64,000 nucleotides of DNA from assembly GCF_019799925.1 (NCBI RefSeq), contig NZ_JABGCG010000002.1, forward strand, positions 1 to 64,000. Direction: 5' to 3'. A model generated the notes under the pieces. That model was not told the origin of the DNA and searched no databases. It saw only the letters and a list, made by a program, of their open reading frames with translations. Position numbers and translations under genes: made by a program. Shown one piece after another: positions 46,692 to 54,606 of the stretch; within the stretch, counting starts at the first letter, position 1, and each line of letters begins with the position of its first letter. This DNA is from Blastococcus sp. CPCC 205250 (GTDB taxonomy: Bacteria > Actinomycetota > Actinomycetes > Mycobacteriales > Geodermatophilaceae).

Positions 46692-49505
46692 GTGCCACAC
46701 CTGACCAGGCGCACGCAGGCCGCCGTCCTCGTCGCGGCCGCCGTCGCCGGCTACACCGGTGCCGCCGTGTACTCGGCGCTGGCCTCCCCCACGCTGCCCC
46801 CGCTCCTCGTCGCCACGGACTTCGGCCCGGGCGATGGGCTCACCCGCTACGTGGTCACCGCCGCCACCGGGGACGTCGCTCCGCTGCTCGGCGTCCTCGA
46901 GGCCGTCCCCGGCGTCGCGCACGCCCAGTCCCTGGACGAGGACACCGCCCTGGCCGCCACCGAGGACCTGACCCCCGACGTCCTGCGCGCCGTCGGCGGG
47001 GTGGCCGGCGTGGAGCCGTCGACGTCGGTCCCGGTGCTGGGGACCGTCACCGACCCCTACTGGCCGCAGTACGGCTGGAACCTGGAGAACACGGGGACCA
47101 ACTCCTACAACCAGCCGGCCCCGGCCGTCGTCGACGCCGACGTCGACGCCACCACCGGCTGGGAGGCCGGCACCGGTGAGGGCATGGTGGTCGCGGTCGT
47201 CGACACCGGATTCGACTCCGACCACCCGGACCTGGCCGGCGCGCTGTGGACCAACCCCGACCAGCCCTGCGGGACCGTGGACACCGACGGCAACGGCCTG
47301 GCCGGCGACTGCCACGGCTGGAACTACTACACGAACTCCGCCGACGTCGACAACGGCGCGCACGGCAGCCACGGGGCCAGCGTCTCCGGGGTCCTCGGCG
47401 CCCGCGCGGGGAACGGCGTGGGCACGGCCGGCGTCGCCCCGGACGTGACGATCATGCCGCTGGTCATCGGCGGCGGGAGCTCCGTCGACGTCAACATGGG
47501 GGCCAAGGCCATCCGGTACGCCGTCGACCAGGGAGCCGACGTCATCAACGCCTCCTGGGGCGGCGCCTTCACCGGGGCACCCCTGCAGGCCCTGCGGGAC
47601 GCCGTCGCCTACGCCGCCGCCCACGACGTGCTCGTCGTCGCCGCCGCCGGCAACGACGGCCAGGACCGCGACACCTCGATCCTCTACCCGGCCGGCCTGA
47701 CCGACCCCAACGTCGTGACCGTCGGCAGCTCCACCGCGGCCGACGGGCGGAGCCCCACCTCTGCCTACGGCGCGACGACGGTCGACCTGTTCGCCCCCGG
47801 CTTCCTCGTCGCCACGACGTGGAACGACGGCGGCATCCGGCTCGTCGGCGGCACCTCCATCGCAGCGCCCCAGGTGGCCGCCGCCTACGCCCTCTACCGC
47901 GCGACGATGCCGACGGCGGAGTTCCCGCAGCTCAAGCAGGCGCTCCTGGCCGACGTCGACCCGGTGCCGGCGTTCCAGGGCAGGTCGGTGACCGGCGGAC
48001 GGCTCACCACGGCCCACCTCGCCGACGACCAGCAGGGCCCGGTGCGCTACGCGTTCTCGGCCACCAACGCACCGGCAGCGGGACCGGTCACGCCGATGGT
48101 GGCGGTGAGCGGGTCCACCGTGGCCGGCAGCTTCACCGTCACCCTCGGGCTCGGCATGGCCCACGAGGGCGAGGTGTGGGCGGTCGCCGACGAGCCGGTC
48201 ACCCTGGACGGCGCCACCCTGAGCACCGACGACGCCGGCGAGGTCGAGTTCACCCTGGGCAGCCGCACCACCCTCGACGGGCTGGTGCTCTCCCCCGGGC
48301 TCGATCTCGGCGAGGGCCGCTACGTGCTCACCGTCCAGCTGCACCGTGACGGCGACCCGCTGGGCCGCACCACGGCCGTGCCGGTCCTCGTGGGCCAGCC
48401 GGCCGTCCAGCCCCCGGCCCTGCCGGGCGGCGGCACGACCCCGCCCGGGGGCACTGCCCCCGGCGGCACGACGCCCGGCGGCACGACGCCCGGCGGCACC
48501 ACGCCGGGCACCGGTGGCGGGACCACGCCGCCCGGCGGCAGCACCCCCGGCGGCACGACGCCCGACGGCGGCTCCGGGGGGACCACCCCGCCCGGGAGCA
48601 CCACCCCGGGCACGGGCGGCACGGCGCCCGGCGACGGCGGCAGCGGCGGGACCACCCCGCCCGGCGGCACCACCCCCGGCACCGGCGGCGGGACGACGCC
48701 CGACGGCGGCACCCCCGGAGACGGCACGACCCCGCCCGGGAGCACCACCCCGGGCACGGGCGGCACGGCGCCCGGCGACGGCGGCAGCGGCGGGACCACC
48801 CCGCCGGGCGGCCCGACGCCCGGGGGCACGACGCCCGGCGGCACCGCACCCGGCAGCACCCCGCCCGGCAGCACCCCGCCCGGCAGCACCTCCCCGGGGA
48901 GCGGCACCACCCCGGGCGGCATGACCACCTACCCGGAGGTCGGGCCCTTCCGCGTCACCTCGATCAGCCCCACGCAGGTGCCCGCGGCCGGCGGGACCAC
49001 CGTCACCGTCACGGGCCAGGCACTGCCGGAGGGCGCGCGCGTCCGGGTCGGGGACTCCGCGGCCGCCACGGTGGTGAGCTCCTCGGCGACCCGGCTGGTG
49101 TTCCGGACGCCGGCTCGGGTGGCGGGCACCTACGACGTCCACCTGTTCGCGCCCGACGACACCGCGCAGGTGCTCACCGGCGCTCTGCAGTACCTGCCCG
49201 CGTCCGCCGGGTCGACGCCGCCCGGCGCGGGCGGCGGCATCGCGCCGCCGCCCACCGGGGGCGGCACGGACCCGGGGACCGGGGGGACCACACCCCCCGG
49301 CACCACACCCCCGGGCACCACACCCCCGGGCACGACGCCGGGACCGGGAACGGGCGGCACTGCGCCGGGCGGCGGCTCGGCGGGTCCCTCGGAGGTCACC
49401 GGCCCGCACGGCGAGCGGCTGGTCCGCACCAGCCGGTACACCGGCCTCGGCGCGGGGTTCTGGCAGCTGGACTGCTCCTCGTCCTGCGCCGGCACGGCGC
49501 TCTGA
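46692..49505 (+). CDS. Secreted subtilisin-like (S8) serine peptidase with low-complexity linker and IPT/TIG domain
   Basis: A 937-aa exported protein. A signal-type N-terminus (RRTQAAVLVAAAVAGYTGAAV) is followed by a propeptide-like region to about 115 and the S8 domain (about 120-430): Asp171 in VAVVDTGFDSDHPD, His227 in AHGSHGASVSG, Asn321 in AAAGND, Ser389 in GGTSIAAP. A beta domain (about 450-570) precedes a Gly/Thr/Pro linker (about 580-740), an IPT/TIG domain (about 750-835), another short linker and a C-terminal tail with a Cys pair (LDCSSSCAG). GTG has a GGGGAG 8 nt upstream. The substrate is unknown. Confidence 0.88.
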   Translation: MPHLTRRTQAAVLVAAAVAGYTGAAVYSALASPTLPPLLVATDFGPGDGLTRYVVTAATGDVAPLLGVLEAVPGVAHAQSLDEDTALAATEDLTPDVLRAVGGVAGVEPSTSVPVLGTVTDPYWPQYGWNLENTGTNSYNQPAPAVVDADVDATTGWEAGTGEGMVVAVVDTGFDSDHPDLAGALWTNPDQPCGTVDTDGNGLAGDCHGWNYYTNSADVDNGAHGSHGASVSGVLGARAGNGVGTAGVAPDVTIMPLVIGGGSSVDVNMGAKAIRYAVDQGADVINASWGGAFTGAPLQALRDAVAYAAAHDVLVVAAAGNDGQDRDTSILYPAGLTDPNVVTVGSSTAADGRSPTSAYGATTVDLFAPGFLVATTWNDGGIRLVGGTSIAAPQVAAAYALYRATMPTAEFPQLKQALLADVDPVPAFQGRSVTGGRLTTAHLADDQQGPVRYAFSATNAPAAGPVTPMVAVSGSTVAGSFTVTLGLGMAHEGEVWAVADEPVTLDGATLSTDDAGEVEFTLGSRTTLDGLVLSPGLDLGEGRYVLTVQLHRDGDPLGRTTAVPVLVGQPAVQPPALPGGGTTPPGGTAPGGTTPGGTTPGGTTPGTGGGTTPPGGSTPGGTTPDGGSGGTTPPGSTTPGTGGTAPGDGGSGGTTPPGGTTPGTGGGTTPDGGTPGDGTTPPGSTTPGTGGTAPGDGGSGGTTPPGGPTPGGTTPGGTAPGSTPPGSTPPGSTSPGSGTTPGGMTTYPEVGPFRVTSISPTQVPAAGGTTVTVTGQALPEGARVRVGDSAAATVVSSSATRLVFRTPARVAGTYDVHLFAPDDTAQVLTGALQYLPASAGSTPPGAGGGIAPPPTGGGTDPGTGGTTPPGTTPPGTTPPGTTPGPGTGGTAPGGGSAGPSEVTGPHGERLVRTSRYTGLGAGFWQLDCSSSCAGTAL
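48427..48930. repeat. Direct-repeat DNA encoding the Gly/Thr/Pro linker of the peptidase
   Basis: Tandem variants of GGCGGCACGACGCCC and relatives encode repeated GGTTPGGTTP / PPGSTTPGTGG blocks. Longer units recur (for example the stretch around 48593-48650 is nearly repeated at 48731-48800). The whole remains in frame, so it is a coding repeat prone to length change. Confidence 0.8.
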
Positions 49506-49516
49506 CCTGACCGGCA

Positions 49517-49547
49517 CGCCACGGCGCCCCCCGGGGGCGCCGTGGCG
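49517..49547. terminator. Strong stem-loop after the S8 peptidase
   Basis: CGCCACGGCGCCCCC (49517-49531) pairs perfectly with 49533-49547, leaving a very small turn, 12 bp after the stop codon. Confidence 0.7.
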
Positions 49548-49692
49548 TCCCCGGGTCGTCGTCCGACGGCCCCCAGGGCGCGCATGTACCGTGCTGGACT
49601 CACGGGGCGGCCCACCTCAGGGCCCCTCCCACCGGACGCGTGCCGTGGATCCGCGTCCCCGCAGGTGGTCGGTCCGGAGCGTGGAGGTGTGC

Positions 49693-52353
49693 GTGGGCGC
49701 GGAGGACCGAGCTGTCCCCGCGGGCGCCGACCTCTTCTCCGGCGGCGGTGAGAACGGCCGCCTGATGGCGGCGCTGGACTGGTCGCGCACCCCGATCGGG
49801 CCGGTGGACACCTGGCCGGCCAGCCTCCGCTTCGCCGTCCGCACCGTGCTGGCCTCGCGCTTCCCGATGATCCTGACCTGGGGCGCGGAGTACACCCAGA
49901 TCTACAACGACGCCTACGCCGAGCTCATCGGGGCCAAGCACCCCGGGGCCATCGGGGACGACCTGCGGGTCACCCTGGCCGAGGGCTGGTCGGCCCTGCA
50001 GGGCCCGGTGGAGCACGCCATGGCCACCCGCGAGCCCAGCTGGATCCCGCAGCTGCTGCTCCCGCTCGAGCGGGCCGGCTACCGCGAGGAGGCCTACTTC
50101 ACCGTCTCCCACGCCCCGGCGTTCGGTGACGACGGCGAGGTCGCCGGCATGCACGCCGTCTGCACCGAGGTCACCCGCCAGGTGCTCGCCGAGCGGCGGC
50201 AGGAGCTGCTGCGCCGGGTGTCCAGCTCCGGCGGGCGGCTGGACGACGACGCGGCCGTCGTCCGCGGCATGTGCGCGGCGATCGAGGAGGACCCCGCCGA
50301 CGTCCCCCTCGCCGCGGTGTGGCTGAGCCGGGCGGACGGCGGGGGGCTCGCGCTCGCCGGCTCCTGCGGCTGCGACAGGTCGCGGTTGCCGGCCGAGGTC
50401 CGCGGCCCGGCGGAGCTCGCCGCCCTGGCGACGACGGAGCTCGCGGCGCGTCCCGGGGTCCTCGGGGACCCCGTGAGCGGGTCCGTCGTCCTGCCGCTCA
50501 CCGGCGGCGCCGGGAGCGACCCCGTCGGCGCGCTGGTCGTCGGGGTGAACCCGAACCGCGCCCTGGACGCGGAGTACCGCTCGTTCCACGAGCTGCTGGC
50601 CGGCCAGGTCGCCGCGGCCGTGGTCAACGCCCGCGCCTACGCCGCCGAGCGGTCGCGGGCCGAGTCGCTGGCCGAGCTGGACCGCGCCAAGACGGCCTTC
50701 TTCTCCGACGTGAGCCACGAGCTGCGCACCCCGGTGACGCTGCTGCTCGGCCCGCTCGCCGACGTCCTGGCCGACAGCGCCGACCGGCTGCCCGACGACG
50801 TCCGTGAGCGGCTGGAGCTGGCCCAGCGCAACGGGCTGCGGCTGCGCCGGCTGGTCGACGACCTGCTGGAGTTCGCCAGCATCGAGGCCGGGCGGACCAC
50901 CCCCGTCCGCGTGACCGTCGACCTCGCCGCGCTGACCGCGGAGCTGGCCGGCGTGCTGCGGGCGGCGGCCGAGCGCGCGGGCCTGCGGCTGACCGTGGAC
51001 TGCCCGCCGCTCCCCCGCACCGCGGCGGTCGACCCGCGGATGTGGGAGAAGATCGTCCTCAACCTCGTCGGCAACGCGGTCAAGTACACGTTCGTCGGCG
51101 GCATCGACGTCGTGCTGCGCGGCGAGGACGACCGGCTGCTGCTGCAGGTGGCCGACACCGGCGTCGGCATCCCCGCCGGCGAGCTGCCGCACGTGTTCGA
51201 GCGCTTCCACCGGGGGGCCGACCGCCGGGCCCGCAGCCGGGAGGGCACCGGCCTCGGCCTGGCGCTGGTCGCCGAGCTGGTCGACCTGCACGGCGGCGAG
51301 GTGACCGTCGCCAGCGAGCCGGGCGTCGGCAGCACCTTCACCGTGGCCGTGCCCTACGGCGAGCCCGACGCCGAGGCGTCCGGGCCGGTGGGCCCCTCGG
51401 AGGCCGCCACCGCGGCGCTGACGCCGTGGGACGGCGACCCCGAGCAGCCGGTCCCCGCCGCGGTGGTGGGCACGGGCGAGGCCCGCACCAGCGTGCTGGT
51501 CGTCGACGACAACGCCGACATGCGGGCCTACCTCACCCGGCTGCTCGCACCGCACCACGACGTCCGCACGGCGTCCGACGGGCAGCAGGCGCTCGAGGAG
51601 GTCGGGCGGGCACTGCCGGACCTCGTGCTGACCGACGTGATGATGCCCGTCGTCGACGGCTTCGAGCTGCTGCGGGCGCTGCGCGGCGACGAGGCGACGC
51701 GGGCCGTGCCCGTGGTGATGCTGACCGCGCGCGCGGGCCAGGAGGCCGCCGTCGAAGGGCTCGAGGCCGGCGCCGACGACTACCTGCCCAAGCCCTTCGA
51801 GTCCGCCGAGCTCGTCGCCCGGGTGCGGGCCGTGCTGGACCGGGCCGCCGGCGGGACCGCCCCGGCGCGCACCGGAGCACCCGGCGGACCGGCGCCGGCC
51901 GGGGACCCCGTGCCGGCCACCCGGCCGCGTCCCCGGGACCCGGTCACCCTGCAGTCGGTGTCGCCGCCGGCCTCGGCGGCCGGCCGCTCGGAGCGGTGGC
52001 GCCTGCCGTCGGCGGGCGCCTCGATCCCGGCGCTGCGGCGCCGGCTCCGGGCCCTATTCGCCGACGAGGGTCTCGACGAGGACCTGTCCTACGATCTGCT
52101 GGTCGCCGCGTGCGAGGCCGCCACGAACGCCGTCGAGCACGCCCAGGAGCCCAGCGAGCCCGTCGTCGACGTGACGGTGGACGTCGGCGCCGAGGAGGTC
52201 GTGGTCACCGTGCGCGACCACGGGCACTGGCGCGAGCGGGTGCCGAGCATGGACCGTGGCCGCGGCTCGATGCTGATGAGCGCCTTCGCCGACGTGACGG
52301 CCACGCCCAGCGCGGAGGGCACCACCGTCGTCATCCGGGCGCCCCGGGCCTGA
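49693..52353 (+). CDS. Hybrid sensor kinase: PAS-GAF-HisKA-HATPase-REC with C-terminal RsbW-like ATPase
   Basis: An 886-aa cytosolic protein with no membrane helix. PAS-like domain (about 25-165; FPMILTWGAEYTQIYNDAYA), GAF-like (about 185-325), HisKA with His342 (FFSDVSHELRTPVTLL), HATPase_c (about 445-555; NLVGNAVKYT, DTGVGIP, GTGLGLALV), receiver with Asp648 (LVLTDVMMPVVDGFELL), and a second, RsbW-type HATPase (about 755-886; LLVAACEAATNAVEHAQEP). It thus joins a two-component relay to an anti-sigma-factor-like kinase. GTG 49693 is chosen because GGAGG lies 5 nt upstream. No sigma or anti-sigma-antagonist gene is adjacent. Confidence 0.85.
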   Translation: MGAEDRAVPAGADLFSGGGENGRLMAALDWSRTPIGPVDTWPASLRFAVRTVLASRFPMILTWGAEYTQIYNDAYAELIGAKHPGAIGDDLRVTLAEGWSALQGPVEHAMATREPSWIPQLLLPLERAGYREEAYFTVSHAPAFGDDGEVAGMHAVCTEVTRQVLAERRQELLRRVSSSGGRLDDDAAVVRGMCAAIEEDPADVPLAAVWLSRADGGGLALAGSCGCDRSRLPAEVRGPAELAALATTELAARPGVLGDPVSGSVVLPLTGGAGSDPVGALVVGVNPNRALDAEYRSFHELLAGQVAAAVVNARAYAAERSRAESLAELDRAKTAFFSDVSHELRTPVTLLLGPLADVLADSADRLPDDVRERLELAQRNGLRLRRLVDDLLEFASIEAGRTTPVRVTVDLAALTAELAGVLRAAAERAGLRLTVDCPPLPRTAAVDPRMWEKIVLNLVGNAVKYTFVGGIDVVLRGEDDRLLLQVADTGVGIPAGELPHVFERFHRGADRRARSREGTGLGLALVAELVDLHGGEVTVASEPGVGSTFTVAVPYGEPDAEASGPVGPSEAATAALTPWDGDPEQPVPAAVVGTGEARTSVLVVDDNADMRAYLTRLLAPHHDVRTASDGQQALEEVGRALPDLVLTDVMMPVVDGFELLRALRGDEATRAVPVVMLTARAGQEAAVEGLEAGADDYLPKPFESAELVARVRAVLDRAAGGTAPARTGAPGGPAPAGDPVPATRPRPRDPVTLQSVSPPASAAGRSERWRLPSAGASIPALRRRLRALFADEGLDEDLSYDLLVAACEAATNAVEHAQEPSEPVVDVTVDVGAEEVVVTVRDHGHWRERVPSMDRGRGSMLMSAFADVTATPSAEGTTVVIRAPRA

Positions 52354-52468
52354 TCCCCCGGGAGCCGCCGGCCCTCGGGCTGCCGCGACCGTGTACTCTC
52401 ACCGAGACCGCTCGACCGGCCCGGAGCCGGGGTCCGCGGAGCACGAAGCCGCAGGTCAGAGCGTCAAC

Positions 52469-52542
52469 GCGGGTGTAGTTCAATGGTAGAACATCAGCTT
52501 CCCAAGCTGACAGTGCGAGTTCGATTCTCGTCACCCGCTCCA
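52469..52542 (+). tRNA. tRNA-Gly (anticodon CCC)
   Basis: A 74-nt cloverleaf. GCGGGTG (52469-52475) pairs with CACCCGC (52532-52538), followed by the discriminator T and an encoded CCA. The D loop is TTCAATGG, the anticodon stem TCAGC/GCTGA encloses the loop TTCCCAA with anticodon CCC, and GTTCGATTC is the T-loop region. Confidence 0.93.
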
Positions 52543-52558
52543 TCGTGACCCCGCGGGG

Positions 52559-53203
52559 TCACGCGCCCCGCTCCCGCACGGCGGTCACCGCCCACAGCGG
52601 GTCCCCCGGCCCCGGTGCCGTCCGCAGCGCGACCTCCGGCTCCGCGAAGCCCCCGGCCCGGCGGACGAGCTCGGCGACCAGGTCCCCGTGCCGCTCCTCC
52701 GGGGTGAGCAGCCAGCCGCGCACCGCCTTGGTCGGGAAGCACCGGTTGGAGAACGTCACCGCGAGGACGCCGCCGGGCCGCAGCACCCGCGCGACGTCGG
52801 CGAGCACCTCGACCGGCCGGGTGAGGTAGTCGATCGAGACGCAGCAGACGACGGCGTCCACGTCGCCGTCCGGCAGCGGGATCCGCGGGTCGGCGTTGAG
52901 GTCGTGCACGATCCGCTCCGTGGCGGCGGCGTTGGCCGCGAGCTCGCGGGCGTTCATCCCCAGGACGACGAGCTCGGCCGGCGGGCGGCGGAAGTGGCTG
53001 ATCCACGAGCTCATCAGGTCCAGCACCCGGACCGGGCGCCCGGCGCCCCCGTCGATGCCGAGCTCCGCGTACAGCTCGCCCACGGCCGCGATCGCCCCGT
53101 CGTCGATGTGGCTGACCAGCCGCTCGGGCCGGTAGAAGACGTCGTCGGGGCTCTCGTCGGCGCGGGAGAAGAAGCCCGGCGGGAAGCCTGTGTAGGGGTC
53201 CAC
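52559..53203 (-). CDS. SAM-dependent methyltransferase (class I)
   Basis: A 214-aa protein. The SAM-binding region starts at VRVLDLMSSWISHF, where the usual Gly-rich motif I is replaced by a MSSW sequence, a variant seen in an actinobacterial/cyanobacterial subgroup. It continues with VVLGMNARELAAN, DAVVCCVSIDYLTRPVEVLA and VLRPGGVLAVTFSNRCFPTKAVRGW. GTG 53203 is the likely start; the ribosome site is weak. It is convergent with the tRNA and diverges from the N5-glutamine-methyltransferase-like gene. The substrate is unknown. Confidence 0.75.
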   Translation of the reverse strand: MDPYTGFPPGFFSRADESPDDVFYRPERLVSHIDDGAIAAVGELYAELGIDGGAGRPVRVLDLMSSWISHFRRPPAELVVLGMNARELAANAAATERIVHDLNADPRIPLPDGDVDAVVCCVSIDYLTRPVEVLADVARVLRPGGVLAVTFSNRCFPTKAVRGWLLTPEERHGDLVAELVRRAGGFAEPEVALRTAPGPGDPLWAVTAVRERGA

Positions 53204-53252
53204 ACCCGGAGTCTCGCCCCGGGGCCGCCGGCGGGCACTGCAGACTGCCCAC

Positions 53253-54068
53253 GTGCACCCCGCCCCGCCGGATCCCCGCCCCCTCGGCGAGGACCTCGTC
53301 GCCTCCCTGCGCGCGGCCGGGTGCGTGTTCGCCGAGGAGGAGGCCGCCGTCCTCCGGGAGTCGGCCGCGTCCCCGGCCGCGCTGGCCGCCCTCGTCGCGC
53401 GCCGGGTGGCCGGCGAGCCACTGGAGCAGGTCGTGGGCTGGGCGCAGTTCGGCGCGGTCCGGGTGCCCGTCGAGCCAGGGGTCTTCGTGCCGCGGCAGCG
53501 CACCCGGCTCCTGGTCGAGGTGGCCCGGGCCGCGGTGCCGGCCCCGAGCACCGTCGTCGACCTGTGCTGCGGCGCCGGGGCGCTGGGGGCCGCCGTCGCC
53601 GCTGCGCTGCCCGGTCCGCTGGAGCTGCACGCCGCCGACGTCGACCCGGTGGCCGTCCGCTGTGCCGAGCGCACGCTGGCACCCGTCGGCGGGCAGGTGC
53701 ACCTCGGGGACCTGTACGACGCCCTGCCGGCACGGCTGCGCCGGCGGGTGGACCTGCTGCTGGTCAACGCCCCGTACGTGCCGACCGGGGCCATCGCCCT
53801 CATGCCGCCGGAGGCGCGGCTGCACGAGCCGCGCACCGCGCTGGACGGCGGTGCCGACGGCCTGGACCTGCACCGCCGCGTCGCCGCGGGTGCTCCCGAG
53901 TGGCTGTCGCCGGGCGGGGTGCTGGTGCTGGAGACGAGCGAGGAGCAGGCCCCGGGCACGGTCGCGGCGGTGCGCGCGGCCGGCCTGGCCGCCGCGGTGG
54001 TCACCGACCCCGACCTCGACGCGACGGCCGTGACCGGCCGGCGGGACGACCGGGGTGACGTGCTGTGA
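53253..54068 (+). CDS. Putative protein N5-glutamine methyltransferase (PrmC-related)
   Basis: A 271-aa protein related to HemK/PrmC: N-terminal helical domain (about 1-90), then SAM motif I VVDLCCGAGALGAAVAA, ADVDPVAVRCAERTL and the catalytic-loop equivalent LLVNAPYVPTGAIALMPPE. The canonical NPPY of PrmC is NAPY here, as in the PrmC-related subfamily of unknown substrate. HEPRTALDGGADGLDLHRR is a further family segment. GTG start at 53253. The stop overlaps a GTG of a longer frame of the next gene. Confidence 0.82.
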   Translation: MHPAPPDPRPLGEDLVASLRAAGCVFAEEEAAVLRESAASPAALAALVARRVAGEPLEQVVGWAQFGAVRVPVEPGVFVPRQRTRLLVEVARAAVPAPSTVVDLCCGAGALGAAVAAALPGPLELHAADVDPVAVRCAERTLAPVGGQVHLGDLYDALPARLRRRVDLLLVNAPYVPTGAIALMPPEARLHEPRTALDGGADGLDLHRRVAAGAPEWLSPGGVLVLETSEEQAPGTVAAVRAAGLAAAVVTDPDLDATAVTGRRDDRGDVL

Positions 54069-54126
54069 CGACCCGGCCCTCGACGGTTCCGGAACACCGA
54101 CGCCTTGAGGAATCCGCAGGTCAGCC

Positions 54127-54141
54127 AGGCCCTTGGTCCCT
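54127..54141. promoter_or_regulatory. Possible DosR/DevR box upstream of the UspA-like gene
   Basis: Read on the reverse strand the site is AGGGACCAAGGGCCT, which fits the early GGGAC-N4-GGCC form of DosR sites. It lies 35 bp upstream of the preferred start of the UspA-like gene, beside DosS- and DosR-like genes. A single match, so only suggestive. Confidence 0.45.
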
Positions 54142-54175
54142 GTACCCAGCGTCGCCGCGCCGTGACGATGACGGC

Positions 54176-54586
54176 ATGACGGATGTGGAGCCGATCCGGC
54201 TCGGACACCTGCGGCCCCGGCGGCAGCCGCCCGCCCTCCTGGTGGACGTCGACGGCTCCCCCTCCGCCTACCGCTCCCTCGTGTGGGCTCTCCACGAGGC
54301 CGCCCGGCGGGAGGCGACCGTCGTCGCCGCCTGCGTGCTCGACGAATCCGCGGGAGCCGGCTCGGCCGCCACCCGCGACCGGCTGGAGGCGCAGGTGCTC
54401 CGTGCCATCGCCGAGACCGGCGTCCACGGCCGCGTCCGCACGGCGGTGCTCGAGCGGCCGGTGTTCGACGCCCTGGCCGGCGCCACGCGCGGCGGTGACC
54501 TGGTGCTCGTCACCGGGACCGGCAAGACGCTGCTGCGCCCCGCCGTCCCCCGCCCGCCCGTCCGGCGCCTGGCCCGCGGCGCCTGA
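54176..54586 (+). CDS. UspA-like protein
   Basis: A 136-aa protein resembling one universal stress domain: PPALLVDVDGSPSAYRSLVWALHEAARREATVVAA opens the fold, and GGDLVLVTGTGKTLL replaces the usual ATP-binding GS-x9-GS region. ATG 54176 is chosen; a GTG at 54065 overlapping the upstream stop would add 37 poorly conserved residues that span the putative DosR box. Proximity to the DosS-like gene suggests it belongs to the same hypoxia/stress regulon. Confidence 0.6.
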   Translation: MTDVEPIRLGHLRPRRQPPALLVDVDGSPSAYRSLVWALHEAARREATVVAACVLDESAGAGSAATRDRLEAQVLRAIAETGVHGRVRTAVLERPVFDALAGATRGGDLVLVTGTGKTLLRPAVPRPPVRRLARGA

Positions 54587-54606
54587 GCGGCGGGCCCACC
54601 GCCGTC

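Noticed and set aside
48427..48930. Tandem repeats resembling a CRISPR array
   Set aside because: The units vary, have no constant-length spacers and lie in frame inside the peptidase gene, encoding a Gly/Thr/Pro linker. No cas genes are present.
53253..54068. Release-factor methyltransferase prmC
   Set aside because: The catalytic NPPY is NAPY and there is no prfA neighbour; it fits the PrmC-related family of unknown substrate better.
54065..54175. Longer UspA-like protein starting at the GTG overlapping the upstream stop
   Set aside because: The extra 37 residues are low in similarity to the domain and would cover the putative DosR box; the ATG at 54176 begins just before the recognisable fold.
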